NCBI GenBank assembly: GCA_036494815.1
Contig: DASXNV010000100.1
Span: forward strand, 1-64,000
Direction: 5' to 3'
Length of the DNA stretch: 64,000 bases
Origin: Poindextera sp036494815
GTDB taxonomy: Bacteria > Pseudomonadota > Alphaproteobacteria > Caulobacterales > Caulobacteraceae
Positions within the stretch are counted from its first letter, which is position 1. Each line of letters opens with the position of its first letter. Positions 43,423 through 51,523 of this stretch are shown here, in pieces. A model generated the notes under the pieces. That model saw only the letters and a program-made list of their open reading frames with translations. It was not told the DNA's origin and did not search any database. Position numbers and translations under genes: made by a program.

Positions 43423-44028
43423 GTGAAGATCCTGCATATCGATTCCAGTATTCTCGGCCCCTATTCGGTTAGCCGCGTCCTGTCGGCCGACATCGTCAAA
43501 CGCCAGGTCGCCGCTCATCCGAATGCGACCGTCATCTACCGCGACCTCGCCAGCGAGCCGACCCTGCACCTGTCGCCGGCGCACATGGCGGTCTTCCAGG
43601 GCGGCGCTCCGGCCGACGAGACGCTCGGCGCCGACCTCGCCACGGGCGGCTCGCTGATCGATGAACTGATCGCCGCCGACATCGTCGTCATCGGCGCGCC
43701 CATGTACAATTTCTCGGTCCCCTCGCAGCTCAAGGCCTGGATCGACCGGGTCTGCGTCGCCGGGCGCACCTTCCAATATGGCGCGAACGGGCCGGAAGGC
43801 CTGCTGCCCGCCAGCAAGAAGGTGTTCATCGCCTCCTCGCGTGGCGGCGTCTACACCGGCGACAGCCCCGCGGCCGCGCTGGAGCACCATGAATCCTATC
43901 TGCGCAGCGTCCTGACCCTCATCGGCCTGACCGACGTCACCGTCATCCGCGCGGAAGGGGTCAACCTCAGTGAAGAGGCCAAGGCCGCCGCCGTGGCCAA
44001 GGCCAAAGCCGAGATCGCCGCACTCTAA
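43423..44028 (+). CDS. azoR: FMN-dependent NADH-azoreductase/quinone reductase
   Basis: A flavodoxin-fold reductase of about 201 residues (226 if started at the ATG at 43348). The N-terminus VKILHIDSSILGPYSVSRVL and the FMN motifs GAPMYNFSVPSQLKAWIDRV (loop after strand 3) and SSRGGVYTG (strand 4) are typical of AzoR. These enzymes reduce azo dyes and quinones by two electrons. I favour GTG at 43423, which matches the usual family start and has AGAGG upstream, over the ATG at 43348. It is the first gene of a LysR-controlled operon devoted to redox or quinone stress. Confidence 0.9.
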   Translation: MKILHIDSSILGPYSVSRVLSADIVKRQVAAHPNATVIYRDLASEPTLHLSPAHMAVFQGGAPADETLGADLATGGSLIDELIAADIVVIGAPMYNFSVPSQLKAWIDRVCVAGRTFQYGANGPEGLLPASKKVFIASSRGGVYTGDSPAAALEHHESYLRSVLTLIGLTDVTVIRAEGVNLSEEAKAAAVAKAKAEIAAL

Positions 44029-44100
44029 GGCCTACCCCGGCGGGCGCACGGGCGCTGCGGCGGGAACTCCCACCCCCCAATCCAAAAGGACAGCCATTCC

Positions 44101-44721
44101 ATGAAAATGCTCTCGCTCGCCGGCGCCGTGTCGGCCCTCCTGATCGCCGCCGCCGGGGCGCCGCAGTCGACCGCACAGGTCTCCTCCACCGATCCCGCAG
44201 CGGTGAAGGCCGGCGCGTACAAGGTCGAATCCTACCACACGCAGGTCGGTTTCTCGGTCTCGCACTTCGGCTTCACCGACTATGCTGGCTTGTTCTCCGG
44301 CGCCACGGGAACGCTGCAACTCGACACCGCCAACCCTGGCGCTTCGAAGCTCGCAGTCACCATCCCCGTGCAGTCCATCCTAACGACCGTGCCCCAGCTG
44401 ACCGATATCCTTAAGGGCGATCAGTGGTTCGACGCGGCGAAATATCCGACCGCGACCTTCACCTCGACGCAGGTCGTCAGGACCAGCGCGGACACAGCGA
44501 CCATCGTCGGCGATCTGACGCTGCACGGGGTCACCAAGCCGGTGACGCTGAAGGCCCACCTGGTCGGTTCCGGCGTCAATCCGCTTGACAAGGCCTTCAC
44601 CGCCGGCTTCTCGGCCACCGGCACGATCAAGCGCAGCGATTTCGGCGTCAGCCAGTTTCTGCCGTTGCTCGGCGACGACGTCCAGCTGACCATCGCTGGC
44701 GCGTTCGTTCTGCGGCCCTAA
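44101..44721 (+). CDS. YceI-family periplasmic protein
   Basis: A 206-residue lipocalin-like protein with a signal peptide (LSLAGAVSALLIAAAGA). The mature barrel begins YKVESYHTQVGFSVSHFGF and has the family phrases GDQWFDAAKYPTATFTSTQV and LTLHGVTKPVTLKAHL. YceI proteins bind isoprenoid or quinone-like lipids in the periplasm. AAAGGA precedes the ATG. The next reading frame is a damaged second YceI unit. Confidence 0.9.
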   Translation: MKMLSLAGAVSALLIAAAGAPQSTAQVSSTDPAAVKAGAYKVESYHTQVGFSVSHFGFTDYAGLFSGATGTLQLDTANPGASKLAVTIPVQSILTTVPQLTDILKGDQWFDAAKYPTATFTSTQVVRTSADTATIVGDLTLHGVTKPVTLKAHLVGSGVNPLDKAFTAGFSATGTIKRSDFGVSQFLPLLGDDVQLTIAGAFVLRP

Positions 44722-44725
44722 GGCG

Positions 44726-45080
44726 ATGCGGTCGGCAATGGCCATGCAGCGTTACACCGCGGTGGCCACCCTGCCGGGCAAGGACTGGTTCGATGTGGCC
44801 CAGTATCCGCAAGCCAGGTTTGAGGGGACCGCGATCCGGCAAAAGGCCGGCGACGCCTATGAGGCGGCTGGCGTCCTGACCCTGCGTGGCGTCACGCGGC
44901 CGGTGACCCTGCCGTTCACCCTCGACATCAATGGCGCCGCCGCCCAGGCCAAGGGCCATCTTGACCTGATCCGAAGCGCCTTTGGCGTCGGGCAGGGGGC
45001 AGGGGGCAGGGGCGACGGGCCAATGGGTTGCTCTCGCGGTCGAGGTCGATCTCGACATCGTCGCGATTCACGCGAGCTGA
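44726..45080 (+). pseudogene. Truncated and frameshifted second YceI domain
   Basis: The frame encodes LPGKDWFDVAQYPQARFEG and LTLRGVTRPVTLPFTLDI, the middle of a YceI domain, ending FGVGQG. The frame then breaks inside three copies of a seven-base repeat (gggcagg, 44991-45011). In another frame the expected C-terminus ATGQWVALAVEVDLDIVAIH continues to a stop at 45080. The N-terminal third and any signal peptide are also missing. It probably descends from a YceI or cytochrome b561-YceI gene. The read-through frame ends at 45100 with an unrelated arginine-rich tail. Confidence 0.8.
44991..45016 (+). repeat. Seven-base tandem repeat at the frameshift
   Basis: Three near-perfect tandem units of gggcagg (gg gcagg ggg cagg ggg caggggc) occur exactly where the YceI frame changes. 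Slippage of such a tract would shift the frame by one or two bases per unit change. Confidence 0.65.
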
Positions 45081-45096
45081 TCGGAGCGCGACGACC

Positions 45097-45804
45097 ATGA
45101 TCGAACATCGAACATCCGCAGCGATCGGTCAGGCCGACCTTGGCTGGCTGAAGGCGAAGCACCACTTCGCGATAGGCCCGCATGGCAATCCCACGCACCG
45201 GCCCGTCGGCGGCCTCTATGTCTGGAATGACGATGAGATCGCGCCGAAGGCGGGCTTTGCGCCCCATCATCACGCCGACGTGGAAATCATCACCTATGTG
45301 CGCGAGGGGGCGGTCACCCATACGGATAGCCTGGGCAACGCCGGGCGAACCCAGGCGGGCGACGTCCAGGTAATGAGCGCCGGCACGGGCATCCACCATT
45401 CGGAGCGCAACGAAGAGGCCGGCCCGGCGCGGATCTTCCAGATCTGGATCAGGCCCAATCGGGCAGGGCAGCCGCCACAGTGGGGAACCCGGCCCTTTCC
45501 CAAGGCTGACCGGGCGGGCCGCTTCGTGCCGCTGGCCAGCGGCTACGGAACCTCCGGCGCACTGCCGATCCGCGCCGACGCGGAAGTCTACGGCGCCGTG
45601 GTGCCCGCCACGAAGAGCCTCACATTCGAGCTTCGCCCTGGTCAGGACGCCTACCTGGTTCCAGCGAAGGGTTCGATTCTCGCCAATGGCGTGCGGGTCG
45701 AGACCTGCGAAGGGCTCGCCCTGCGCGATGAACAGTCGATCGAGATCAGCGCGCTAAGCGACAGCGAACTGGTGCTCGTGGTGTCGGCAGGCGAGGCGCG
45801 ATGA
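45097..45804 (+). CDS. Pirin family protein (quercetinase-like bicupin)
   Basis: A 235-residue bicupin. The N-terminal cupin carries the metal-binding residues (GFAPHHHADVEIITYVREGA and the later GIHHSERNEEA). The phrase IGPHGNPTHRPVGGLYVWND begins the domain. Pirin relatives include YhhW-type quercetin 2,3-dioxygenases and redox sensors. I chose the ATG at 45097 because the longer frame upstream overlaps the YceI relic in another frame. It lies in the LysR-controlled redox operon; a dioxygenase or quinone-related function is possible but unproven. Confidence 0.9.
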   Translation: MIEHRTSAAIGQADLGWLKAKHHFAIGPHGNPTHRPVGGLYVWNDDEIAPKAGFAPHHHADVEIITYVREGAVTHTDSLGNAGRTQAGDVQVMSAGTGIHHSERNEEAGPARIFQIWIRPNRAGQPPQWGTRPFPKADRAGRFVPLASGYGTSGALPIRADAEVYGAVVPATKSLTFELRPGQDAYLVPAKGSILANGVRVETCEGLALRDEQSIEISALSDSELVLVVSAGEAR

Positions 45805-45856
45805 GAGCCCCGACCCGCGCCGCTTCCGGCCCCCTTCAATTGTGGTGACGAATATT

Positions 45857-46915
45857 ATGGAAATCGGCATCGACAGCTTTGCGGCCATTCTGCCGGACCC
45901 CGCGACCGGCAAGTCGCCTTCGCCCACGGATCGGATGGCGAACCTTCTGGAAGAAGTGGAGGCCGCCGACAGGGTCGGCCTCGATCTGTTCGGCATTGGC
46001 GAGCATCATCGGGTCGAGTTCCTGGATTCCGCGCCGGCGATCATTCTCGCCGCCGCCGCCGCGCGGACCTCCAAGATCCGCCTGACCAGCGCAGTGACCG
46101 TCCTGAGCGCCGCCGATCCGGTGCGGGTCTTTCAAGAATTCGCGACGCTCGACCTGATCGCCAAGGGGCGCGCCGAGATGGTCGTCGGCCGCGGTTCGTT
46201 CGGCGAAGCCTACCCGTTGTTCGGCTTCATGAGCGGGGACTATGACGCCCTGTTCGCCGAGAAACTGGATCTGCTGCTCAAACTGCGCGAGTCGACCCAC
46301 GTCACCTGGAAAGGTCGATACCGGCCGGCGCTCGCGGACCAAGGGATCTATCCGCGCCCTCACCAGGTAAAACTGCCGATCTGGGTCGGCGTCGGGGGCA
46401 CGCCGCAATCCTTCGTCCGCGCCGGCGCGCTCGGCCTGCCGCTGATGGTGGCGATCATCGGCGGCGATTTCCGGCGCTTTCGCCCGCTGGTGGATCTCTA
46501 TCGCGAAGCCGGCCGCCAGGCCGGCCACCCGGCGTCCAAACTGAAGGTCGGGGTCCACGCCATCGGCTTTGTGGGCGAGACCTCTGAAGAGGCCAAGGAC
46601 GCATTCTTTCCGGGCTGGTCCTACATGTTCACCGAGATCGGCCGCGAGCGCGGCTGGTCGCCCGCCACGCGGGACCAATTCGAAGTCATGTGCAGCCCTG
46701 GCGGCGCATTTCTGATCGGCGATCCCGCGGTGGTCGCCGGCAAAATGCTCTTCGCCAGCAACGCGCTCGGCGGGGTCGATCGTATCACCTTCCAGATGAG
46801 CTCGGCGTCGCTCGAAACCAGCGCCATGATCCGTTCGATCGAACTGCTCGGCGAGGACGTCGCGCCCCGCGTTCGCAAGACGCTTCAAGCTCAGCCGGAG
46901 GCCGCTCATGGGTGA
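45857..46915 (+). CDS. LLM-class flavin-dependent oxidoreductase (luciferase-like)
   Basis: A 352-residue TIM-barrel flavoprotein of the bacterial luciferase family. Signatures are MEIGIDSFAAILPD, FGIGEHHRVEFLDSAPAII, RLTSAVTVLSAADPVRVFQE and GRAEMVVGRGSFGEAYPLFG. Such proteins use reduced FMN for monooxygenation or act as F420/FMN reductases. I chose the ATG at 45857 because family proteins start there; a GTG at 45842 is possible. The end overlaps the following GST-family gene (46908-46915), so they are coupled. Confidence 0.9.
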   Translation: MEIGIDSFAAILPDPATGKSPSPTDRMANLLEEVEAADRVGLDLFGIGEHHRVEFLDSAPAIILAAAAARTSKIRLTSAVTVLSAADPVRVFQEFATLDLIAKGRAEMVVGRGSFGEAYPLFGFMSGDYDALFAEKLDLLLKLRESTHVTWKGRYRPALADQGIYPRPHQVKLPIWVGVGGTPQSFVRAGALGLPLMVAIIGGDFRRFRPLVDLYREAGRQAGHPASKLKVGVHAIGFVGETSEEAKDAFFPGWSYMFTEIGRERGWSPATRDQFEVMCSPGGAFLIGDPAVVAGKMLFASNALGGVDRITFQMSSASLETSAMIRSIELLGEDVAPRVRKTLQAQPEAAHG

Positions 46916-47900
46916 GCTGGTTGGAGGATTGTGGCGTCGCAGTGGGATAGACACCGTCCTGTCAGACGGCGTGCTGAAGAGGCCGCCGTCTCTGTTTCGG
47001 GACTGGGTGACGCCTGACGGGCTGACCCCAGATGGCGGTCGCAGCTTCGCCGCGGAGCCGGATCGCTATCATCTCTACGTGTCGTGGGCCTGCCCCTGGG
47101 CCCATCGCACGCTGATCATGCGCAACCTCAAAGGCCTTAGTGACTTGATCGGCGTTTCGGTCGTCCACTGGCTGATGGGCGAGGATGGCTGGACCTTCGC
47201 TGAAGCTCCCGGGGTCGTACCTGACGCGGTCAATGGTATGGAGCGCCTTCGCGATCTCTATACCCTGGCCGAGCCGGAATGCACCTCGCGCGTCACAGTG
47301 CCGGTGCTGTGGGACAAGACTCTCAAGACTATTGTCTCGAACGAATCCGCCGACATCGTGCGTATGTTCAACAGCGCCTTCGATGGGCTCGGAGCGAGGA
47401 CCGCCGACTACTATCCGCAGCCCCTTCGCGCCGAGATCGATGCGGTCAACGCCCGTATCTACGACACCCTCAACAATGGCGTCTACAAGGCCGGCTTCGC
47501 CGCCAGCCAGTGCGCTTACGAGGAGAGCGTCGCCGCCGTTTTCGACACCCTCGACTGGCTCGAGGCGCGCCTGAAAAACCGACGATATCTGCTTTGCGAT
47601 GTCCTGACGGAAGCGGACGTGCGGCTGTTTCCAACGCTTGTGCGTTTCGATCCGGTCTATTTCGGCCACTTCAAGTGCAATCTGCGGGCGCTCGCCGACT
47701 ATCCCGCGCTCTGGGACTACACGCGCGCCCTCTACCAGCACCCCGATGTGCGCCCAACTGTGAATCTGGCCCATATAAAAGGCCACTATTACGGTAGCCA
47801 TCCTTGGCTGAACCCCAGCGGCGTCGTCCCGGTCGGGCCCGACCTTGATTTCGACGCCCCCTTAAGTCCCCTTCGTTCTTCCACCGGCGGAAGCACGTGA
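46908..47900 (+). CDS. Glutathionyl-hydroquinone reductase (GST superfamily, omega/Xi class)
   Basis: A 330-residue glutathione transferase-like enzyme. The active-site motif is C62-P-W-A-H-R (SWACPWAHRTLI), the hallmark of glutathionyl-hydroquinone reductases (YqjG/PcpF), with SNESADIVRMFN for glutathione binding and the C-terminal LTEADVRLFPTLVRFDPVY. These enzymes remove glutathione from glutathionyl-hydroquinones formed when quinones react with glutathione. GGAGG precedes the ATG. It supports a quinone-detoxification theme for this operon. Confidence 0.92.
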   Translation: MGELVGGLWRRSGIDTVLSDGVLKRPPSLFRDWVTPDGLTPDGGRSFAAEPDRYHLYVSWACPWAHRTLIMRNLKGLSDLIGVSVVHWLMGEDGWTFAEAPGVVPDAVNGMERLRDLYTLAEPECTSRVTVPVLWDKTLKTIVSNESADIVRMFNSAFDGLGARTADYYPQPLRAEIDAVNARIYDTLNNGVYKAGFAASQCAYEESVAAVFDTLDWLEARLKNRRYLLCDVLTEADVRLFPTLVRFDPVYFGHFKCNLRALADYPALWDYTRALYQHPDVRPTVNLAHIKGHYYGSHPWLNPSGVVPVGPDLDFDAPLSPLRSSTGGST

Positions 47901-48733
47901 TGCAAGTCGTCAAGATCCAGGACGCCCAGATTCCCGCGCTTGGTTTCGGCTCCTACGGCATGGGCCGCGCGGACATGATGCGGATGATCCCGGCCGCGCT
48001 GCGGGGCGGATTTCGTCACATCGACACCGCCCAGATCTACCGTAATGAACAGGAGGTCGGCGAATGCGTGGCGAGCGCAGCCATTCCCCGGCGCGAGATT
48101 TTCATTACGACGAAGGTCTGGGTCAGCAATTACCCGGAGAAGCTGTTCGTCATGTCCGTCGACGAGAGCCTGAAGAAACTGCAGACCAACTATATCGATC
48201 TGCTGTTGTTACATTGGCCTAGCGATATGGTTCCCCTGGCCGAGCAGATCGGCGCGCTCAACAGCGTGGTTCGATCCGGCAAGGCGCGCTACATCGGGGT
48301 AAGCAATTTCAACAAGGCGCTGATGGCCCAGGCCGTCAGCCTGTCTGAGACTCCGCTGGTCACCAATCAGGTCGAATACCACCCCTTCCTCAATCAGAAC
48401 ATCATTCTCGAAGCCACCCGAAGTGCGGGCCTTTCGCTCACCGCCTATTGCGGCATGGCGATCGGCCAGGTGCTGGCCGAACCCGCCCTCGCCGCGATCG
48501 CTGGGCGCCATGGCCGAAGCATCGCCCAGGTCGTGCTGCGCTGGCTCATTCAGCAGTCCGGGGTCATCGCCCTTTCGCGAACCACCAACCCGTCGCGGAT
48601 CGCTGAGAACCTCGCGGTGTTCGACTTCGAACTCGAGCCGGAAGAGATGGCCGCTATCCACAAACTGGCTCGCCCTGAAAGCCGCATCGTCAGCCCGCCC
48701 GGACTTGCGCCCCAGTGGGACCCCACATCGTAA
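47900..48733 (+). CDS. Aldo/keto reductase family protein
   Basis: A 277-residue NADPH-dependent reductase with a TIM barrel. The catalytic tetrad is visible as aspartate and tyrosine in HIDTAQIYRNE, lysine in ITTKVWV and histidine in LLLLHWPS. The ATG shares its A with the TGA stop of the preceding gene, so they are translationally coupled. It resembles 2,5-diketo-gluconate reductase-like (AKR5/DkgB) enzymes and closes the LysR-controlled operon. It probably reduces reactive aldehydes or ketones. Confidence 0.92.
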   Translation: MQVVKIQDAQIPALGFGSYGMGRADMMRMIPAALRGGFRHIDTAQIYRNEQEVGECVASAAIPRREIFITTKVWVSNYPEKLFVMSVDESLKKLQTNYIDLLLLHWPSDMVPLAEQIGALNSVVRSGKARYIGVSNFNKALMAQAVSLSETPLVTNQVEYHPFLNQNIILEATRSAGLSLTAYCGMAIGQVLAEPALAAIAGRHGRSIAQVVLRWLIQQSGVIALSRTTNPSRIAENLAVFDFELEPEEMAAIHKLARPESRIVSPPGLAPQWDPTS

Positions 48734-48790
48734 AGCATTCGCCGCGACCGCATCTGGGTTCGGACGGCCCTCTCGAGCGGTCAGGTGATA

Positions 48791-48819
48791 TTTTACGACC
48801 GTCAAGTGTATATTGACGG
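48791..48819 (+). promoter_or_regulatory. Operator copy f with an overlapping second dyad
   Basis: TTTTACG-AC-CGTCAAG (48791-48806) matches the consensus at 6 of 7 in each arm. Overlapping it, CCGTCAA (48799-48805) and TTGACGG (48813-48819) make a perfect 7-bp inverted repeat around GTGTATA. Two proteins or two dimers could compete here. Confidence 0.58.
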
Positions 48820-48975
48820 GCCGCTGAGACCCGGCCGGCGGGCGGATTGCGCGGATGGGTCGCCGAGTGGAAAAATAATCTTATAATAACAATAAATTGT
48901 GGATTGATCGCAAATCTCTCCGGGGCGCCGCCTGTCGCGGGCAGATCGTCCCGCAAAATATTTAAACTAACATAT

Positions 48976-48982
48976 CGTAAAG
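48976..48982 (+). promoter_or_regulatory. Operator half-site g before the TonB receptor
   Basis: CGTAAAG followed directly by TTTATT, as in the other copies, 93 bases before the receptor ATG. The upstream arm is degenerate (2 of 7). Confidence 0.45.
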
Positions 48983-49075
48983 TTTATTCTTGACGCGACG
49001 CACGCGCCTGGCGCAAGGTCGCCGACAGCGGAAGAGGGCGGGGCGCAAGATCCCGCTGGGCCCGGGGAGGAACCG

Positions 49076-51412
49076 ATGCGACATGTTGGAATGCGTTTGG
49101 CGGTATGGATGGCCTCGGCGGCCATACCCGCTGGGGTCGCTCAAGCTCAGACCGCGGCCCCGAACGCCGGTGGGCCCGTTGCGACCACAGACGAGATTAT
49201 CGTCACCGCGCAAAAGCGGAGTGAGCGGCTGCAGGACGTCCCGCTCTCGATCACCGCCGTGACCGGCGCGCAACTCGCAAAACAGGGCATAACCAGCGCA
49301 GCGGACCTCGAAAAGATCGCGCCGGGCTTCACCTATCGCCTCAGTCAGAATGGCACTCCGGTGTTCGCCATCCGCGGCATAGGCTTCTACAGCGAACAGG
49401 TGGCCAACGCGCCGACCGTCACCATCTACACCGACCAAATTCCCTTACCTTACGCCCGTATGGCCGAGGGAGCGGCGCTCGACGTGGAGCGCGTCGAAGT
49501 GCTCAAGGGGCCGCAAGGAACCCTGTTCGGCCAGAACTCGACCGGCGGCGCCGTGAACTACGTTGCAGCCAAGCCGACCAATATCTTCCACGCTGGCGGC
49601 CAGGTCACCTTTGGACGTTTCGATCAGGCCGACGAAAGCGGCTACATCAGCGGACCGCTCATGGATGGGCTCAGCGCCCGCCTCGCCGCGAGTCACGAAA
49701 GCCGTGGCGACTGGCAGGAAAGCTCAACCCGCAGCGCGAGCAGCGGACAGCACGAATTTACGGCTGGGCGACTCTTGGTCGACTGGACCGGTATCAGCAA
49801 ACTCAAGGTCGAGCTCAATATCAACGGCTGGCGCGACGGCTCGGACACCCAGCAATCGCAGGCGCGGGGGTATCTGCCCGTAGCCGGCGGGCCGCCGCTC
49901 ACGCCGCAAACCATCGCCACGGCGAACGCCCTGACCCACTATCCCTACGTGACGAGCAATAATGACCGCTTGGCCGACTGGGACGCCGGCGGCAGCTATC
50001 GCCGCAACGACAAGTTCTACCAGATCGCCGCCAATGTTCAGTATGAGCTGACCGACCACGTTCGACTGATCTCCATTTCCGCCTATTCGGACCTGAGCGC
50101 GTTCGCGCCGATCGACGCGGATGGAACCAATTATCCGGCGCTCTTCATCACCCAAAAGGGCGAGATCAGAACCATCACCGAAGAACTTCGGCTGGAAGGC
50201 GATTCCGGTCCGCTCAAATGGGTGGTCGGCGGCAACTACGAGCACGACGTCGCCAACGAAGAGCAGGTGACGATTATCCGCGGCTCCAACTCCCAATTGC
50301 CACTGCCCCCGCCGGCGCCGGCGCTCTCCTTCAACGGCATCAATCTCTTCAACGACCAGAAGGTGGAGGCCAAGGCCGGCTTTGGCAGCGTCGACTTCCG
50401 CATCACCCCGCAGTGGAGCATCCAGGGCGGTGTCCGCTATACGGCCGAGGATCGCAGCTTCGCCGGATGCCTAGCCGACAACGGAACCCCGACCGGGTTC
50501 GGCAAGGTGCTCGGCCTACCCCTGACGGCGCCCGACCTCTGTGTCACCTTCTTGCCTTCCGGCGCCCCAGGCCAATACAAGACCGCCCTTAACCAGGACA
50601 ACGTCTCCTGGCGCGGAGGGGTGAACTGGAAGCCCCACACCGATACCCTGGTCTACTTCAACGTGACCAAGGGCTACAAATCCGGCGATTTCGGAACTCT
50701 GCCCGCGGTCAGCTACCTGCAGTTCCAGCCAGTCCAGCAGGAATCGGTCGTCGCCTACGAGGGTGGCTTCAAGACGTCGCTTTTGCACAGGACCGCCGAC
50801 ATTTCCGGCGCGATTTTCTACGACGACTACCGCAACAAACAGACTCAAGGGTCGGTGTTCGTCGCGCCCTTCGGCAACCTGCCCTATCTGGTCAATGTGC
50901 CCAAATCACGGATACTTGGCGCCGAACTTGACCTGTCGGTCCGGCCCATAGAGGGCTTGAAGATCAGCGCCGGCGTCACCTATCTGGACACCGAGATCCA
51001 GGACACCGCGATCGTCGAGAGCCCGTTCGGCCAGTCGATCAACGCCCACGGCGAAGCCTTGCCGAACGCGCCGAAATGGCAGGCCGAGGGCGACGCCGAG
51101 TACGATTTCCCCGTTGCGCAGGACATGTCGGGCTTTGTGGGCGCGTCGGTCAGCTGGAGGACCGACTCCTACGCCGCGCTTGGGGCCACGACAGGCCCGG
51201 CCGGCACGCAGGACAACTTCAAGATCGACGGCTACGGTCTCCTCGACCTGCGCGGCGGCCTGGAGATCGGCAAGAAATACCGTATCCAGGTGTGGGCCAA
51301 GAACGTCACCAATCGCGGTTACTGGAACAATGTCGTGCACATCTACGACACCTACGCCCGCATCACCGGCTTGCCGGCGACCTATGGGGTAACCATCGCC
51401 GCGCGCTTCTAG
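49076..51412 (+). CDS. TonB-dependent receptor of the catabolic island
   Basis: A complete 778-residue outer-membrane receptor. A signal peptide (cut near AQAQT) is followed by the TonB box region (TDEIIVTAQKRSERLQDVPL), a plug domain (ITSAADLEKIAPGF to GPQGTLFGQNSTGGAVNYV) and a beta-barrel ending in TYGVTIAARF. The IIVTAQKR signature is typical of alphaproteobacterial and sphingomonad receptors for plant or aromatic compounds. GGGGAGG precedes the ATG. With operator copies upstream and SDR and aldo/keto reductase genes downstream, it is the likely uptake gate for the island's substrate. Confidence 0.94.
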   Translation: MRHVGMRLAVWMASAAIPAGVAQAQTAAPNAGGPVATTDEIIVTAQKRSERLQDVPLSITAVTGAQLAKQGITSAADLEKIAPGFTYRLSQNGTPVFAIRGIGFYSEQVANAPTVTIYTDQIPLPYARMAEGAALDVERVEVLKGPQGTLFGQNSTGGAVNYVAAKPTNIFHAGGQVTFGRFDQADESGYISGPLMDGLSARLAASHESRGDWQESSTRSASSGQHEFTAGRLLVDWTGISKLKVELNINGWRDGSDTQQSQARGYLPVAGGPPLTPQTIATANALTHYPYVTSNNDRLADWDAGGSYRRNDKFYQIAANVQYELTDHVRLISISAYSDLSAFAPIDADGTNYPALFITQKGEIRTITEELRLEGDSGPLKWVVGGNYEHDVANEEQVTIIRGSNSQLPLPPPAPALSFNGINLFNDQKVEAKAGFGSVDFRITPQWSIQGGVRYTAEDRSFAGCLADNGTPTGFGKVLGLPLTAPDLCVTFLPSGAPGQYKTALNQDNVSWRGGVNWKPHTDTLVYFNVTKGYKSGDFGTLPAVSYLQFQPVQQESVVAYEGGFKTSLLHRTADISGAIFYDDYRNKQTQGSVFVAPFGNLPYLVNVPKSRILGAELDLSVRPIEGLKISAGVTYLDTEIQDTAIVESPFGQSINAHGEALPNAPKWQAEGDAEYDFPVAQDMSGFVGASVSWRTDSYAALGATTGPAGTQDNFKIDGYGLLDLRGGLEIGKKYRIQVWAKNVTNRGYWNNVVHIYDTYARITGLPATYGVTIAARF

Positions 51413-51523
51413 CGCTCCAGCCGACGCCTGCACGCGCGGCGCCGGGAGCGGCAGGGGCGAAGCTGGTGAGAGGGGCCGAGGCTCTGCGAAAATTCATGCC
51501 AGGCAAGGTCGAGAGGATCAGTT

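Larger units (their letters stand above)
48734..49075. promoter_or_regulatory. Promoter region of the TonB receptor unit
   Basis: A 342-base gap with no gene. It holds operator copies at 48791-48806 and (half-site) 48976-48982, a second dyad at 48799-48819, and an AT-rich stretch at about 48873-48900 that could bind IHF or help promoter melting. Confidence 0.6.

Noticed and set aside
45836..46954. 372-codon open frame on the minus strand
   Set aside because: Opposite the LLM oxidoreductase gene; no recognisable domain.
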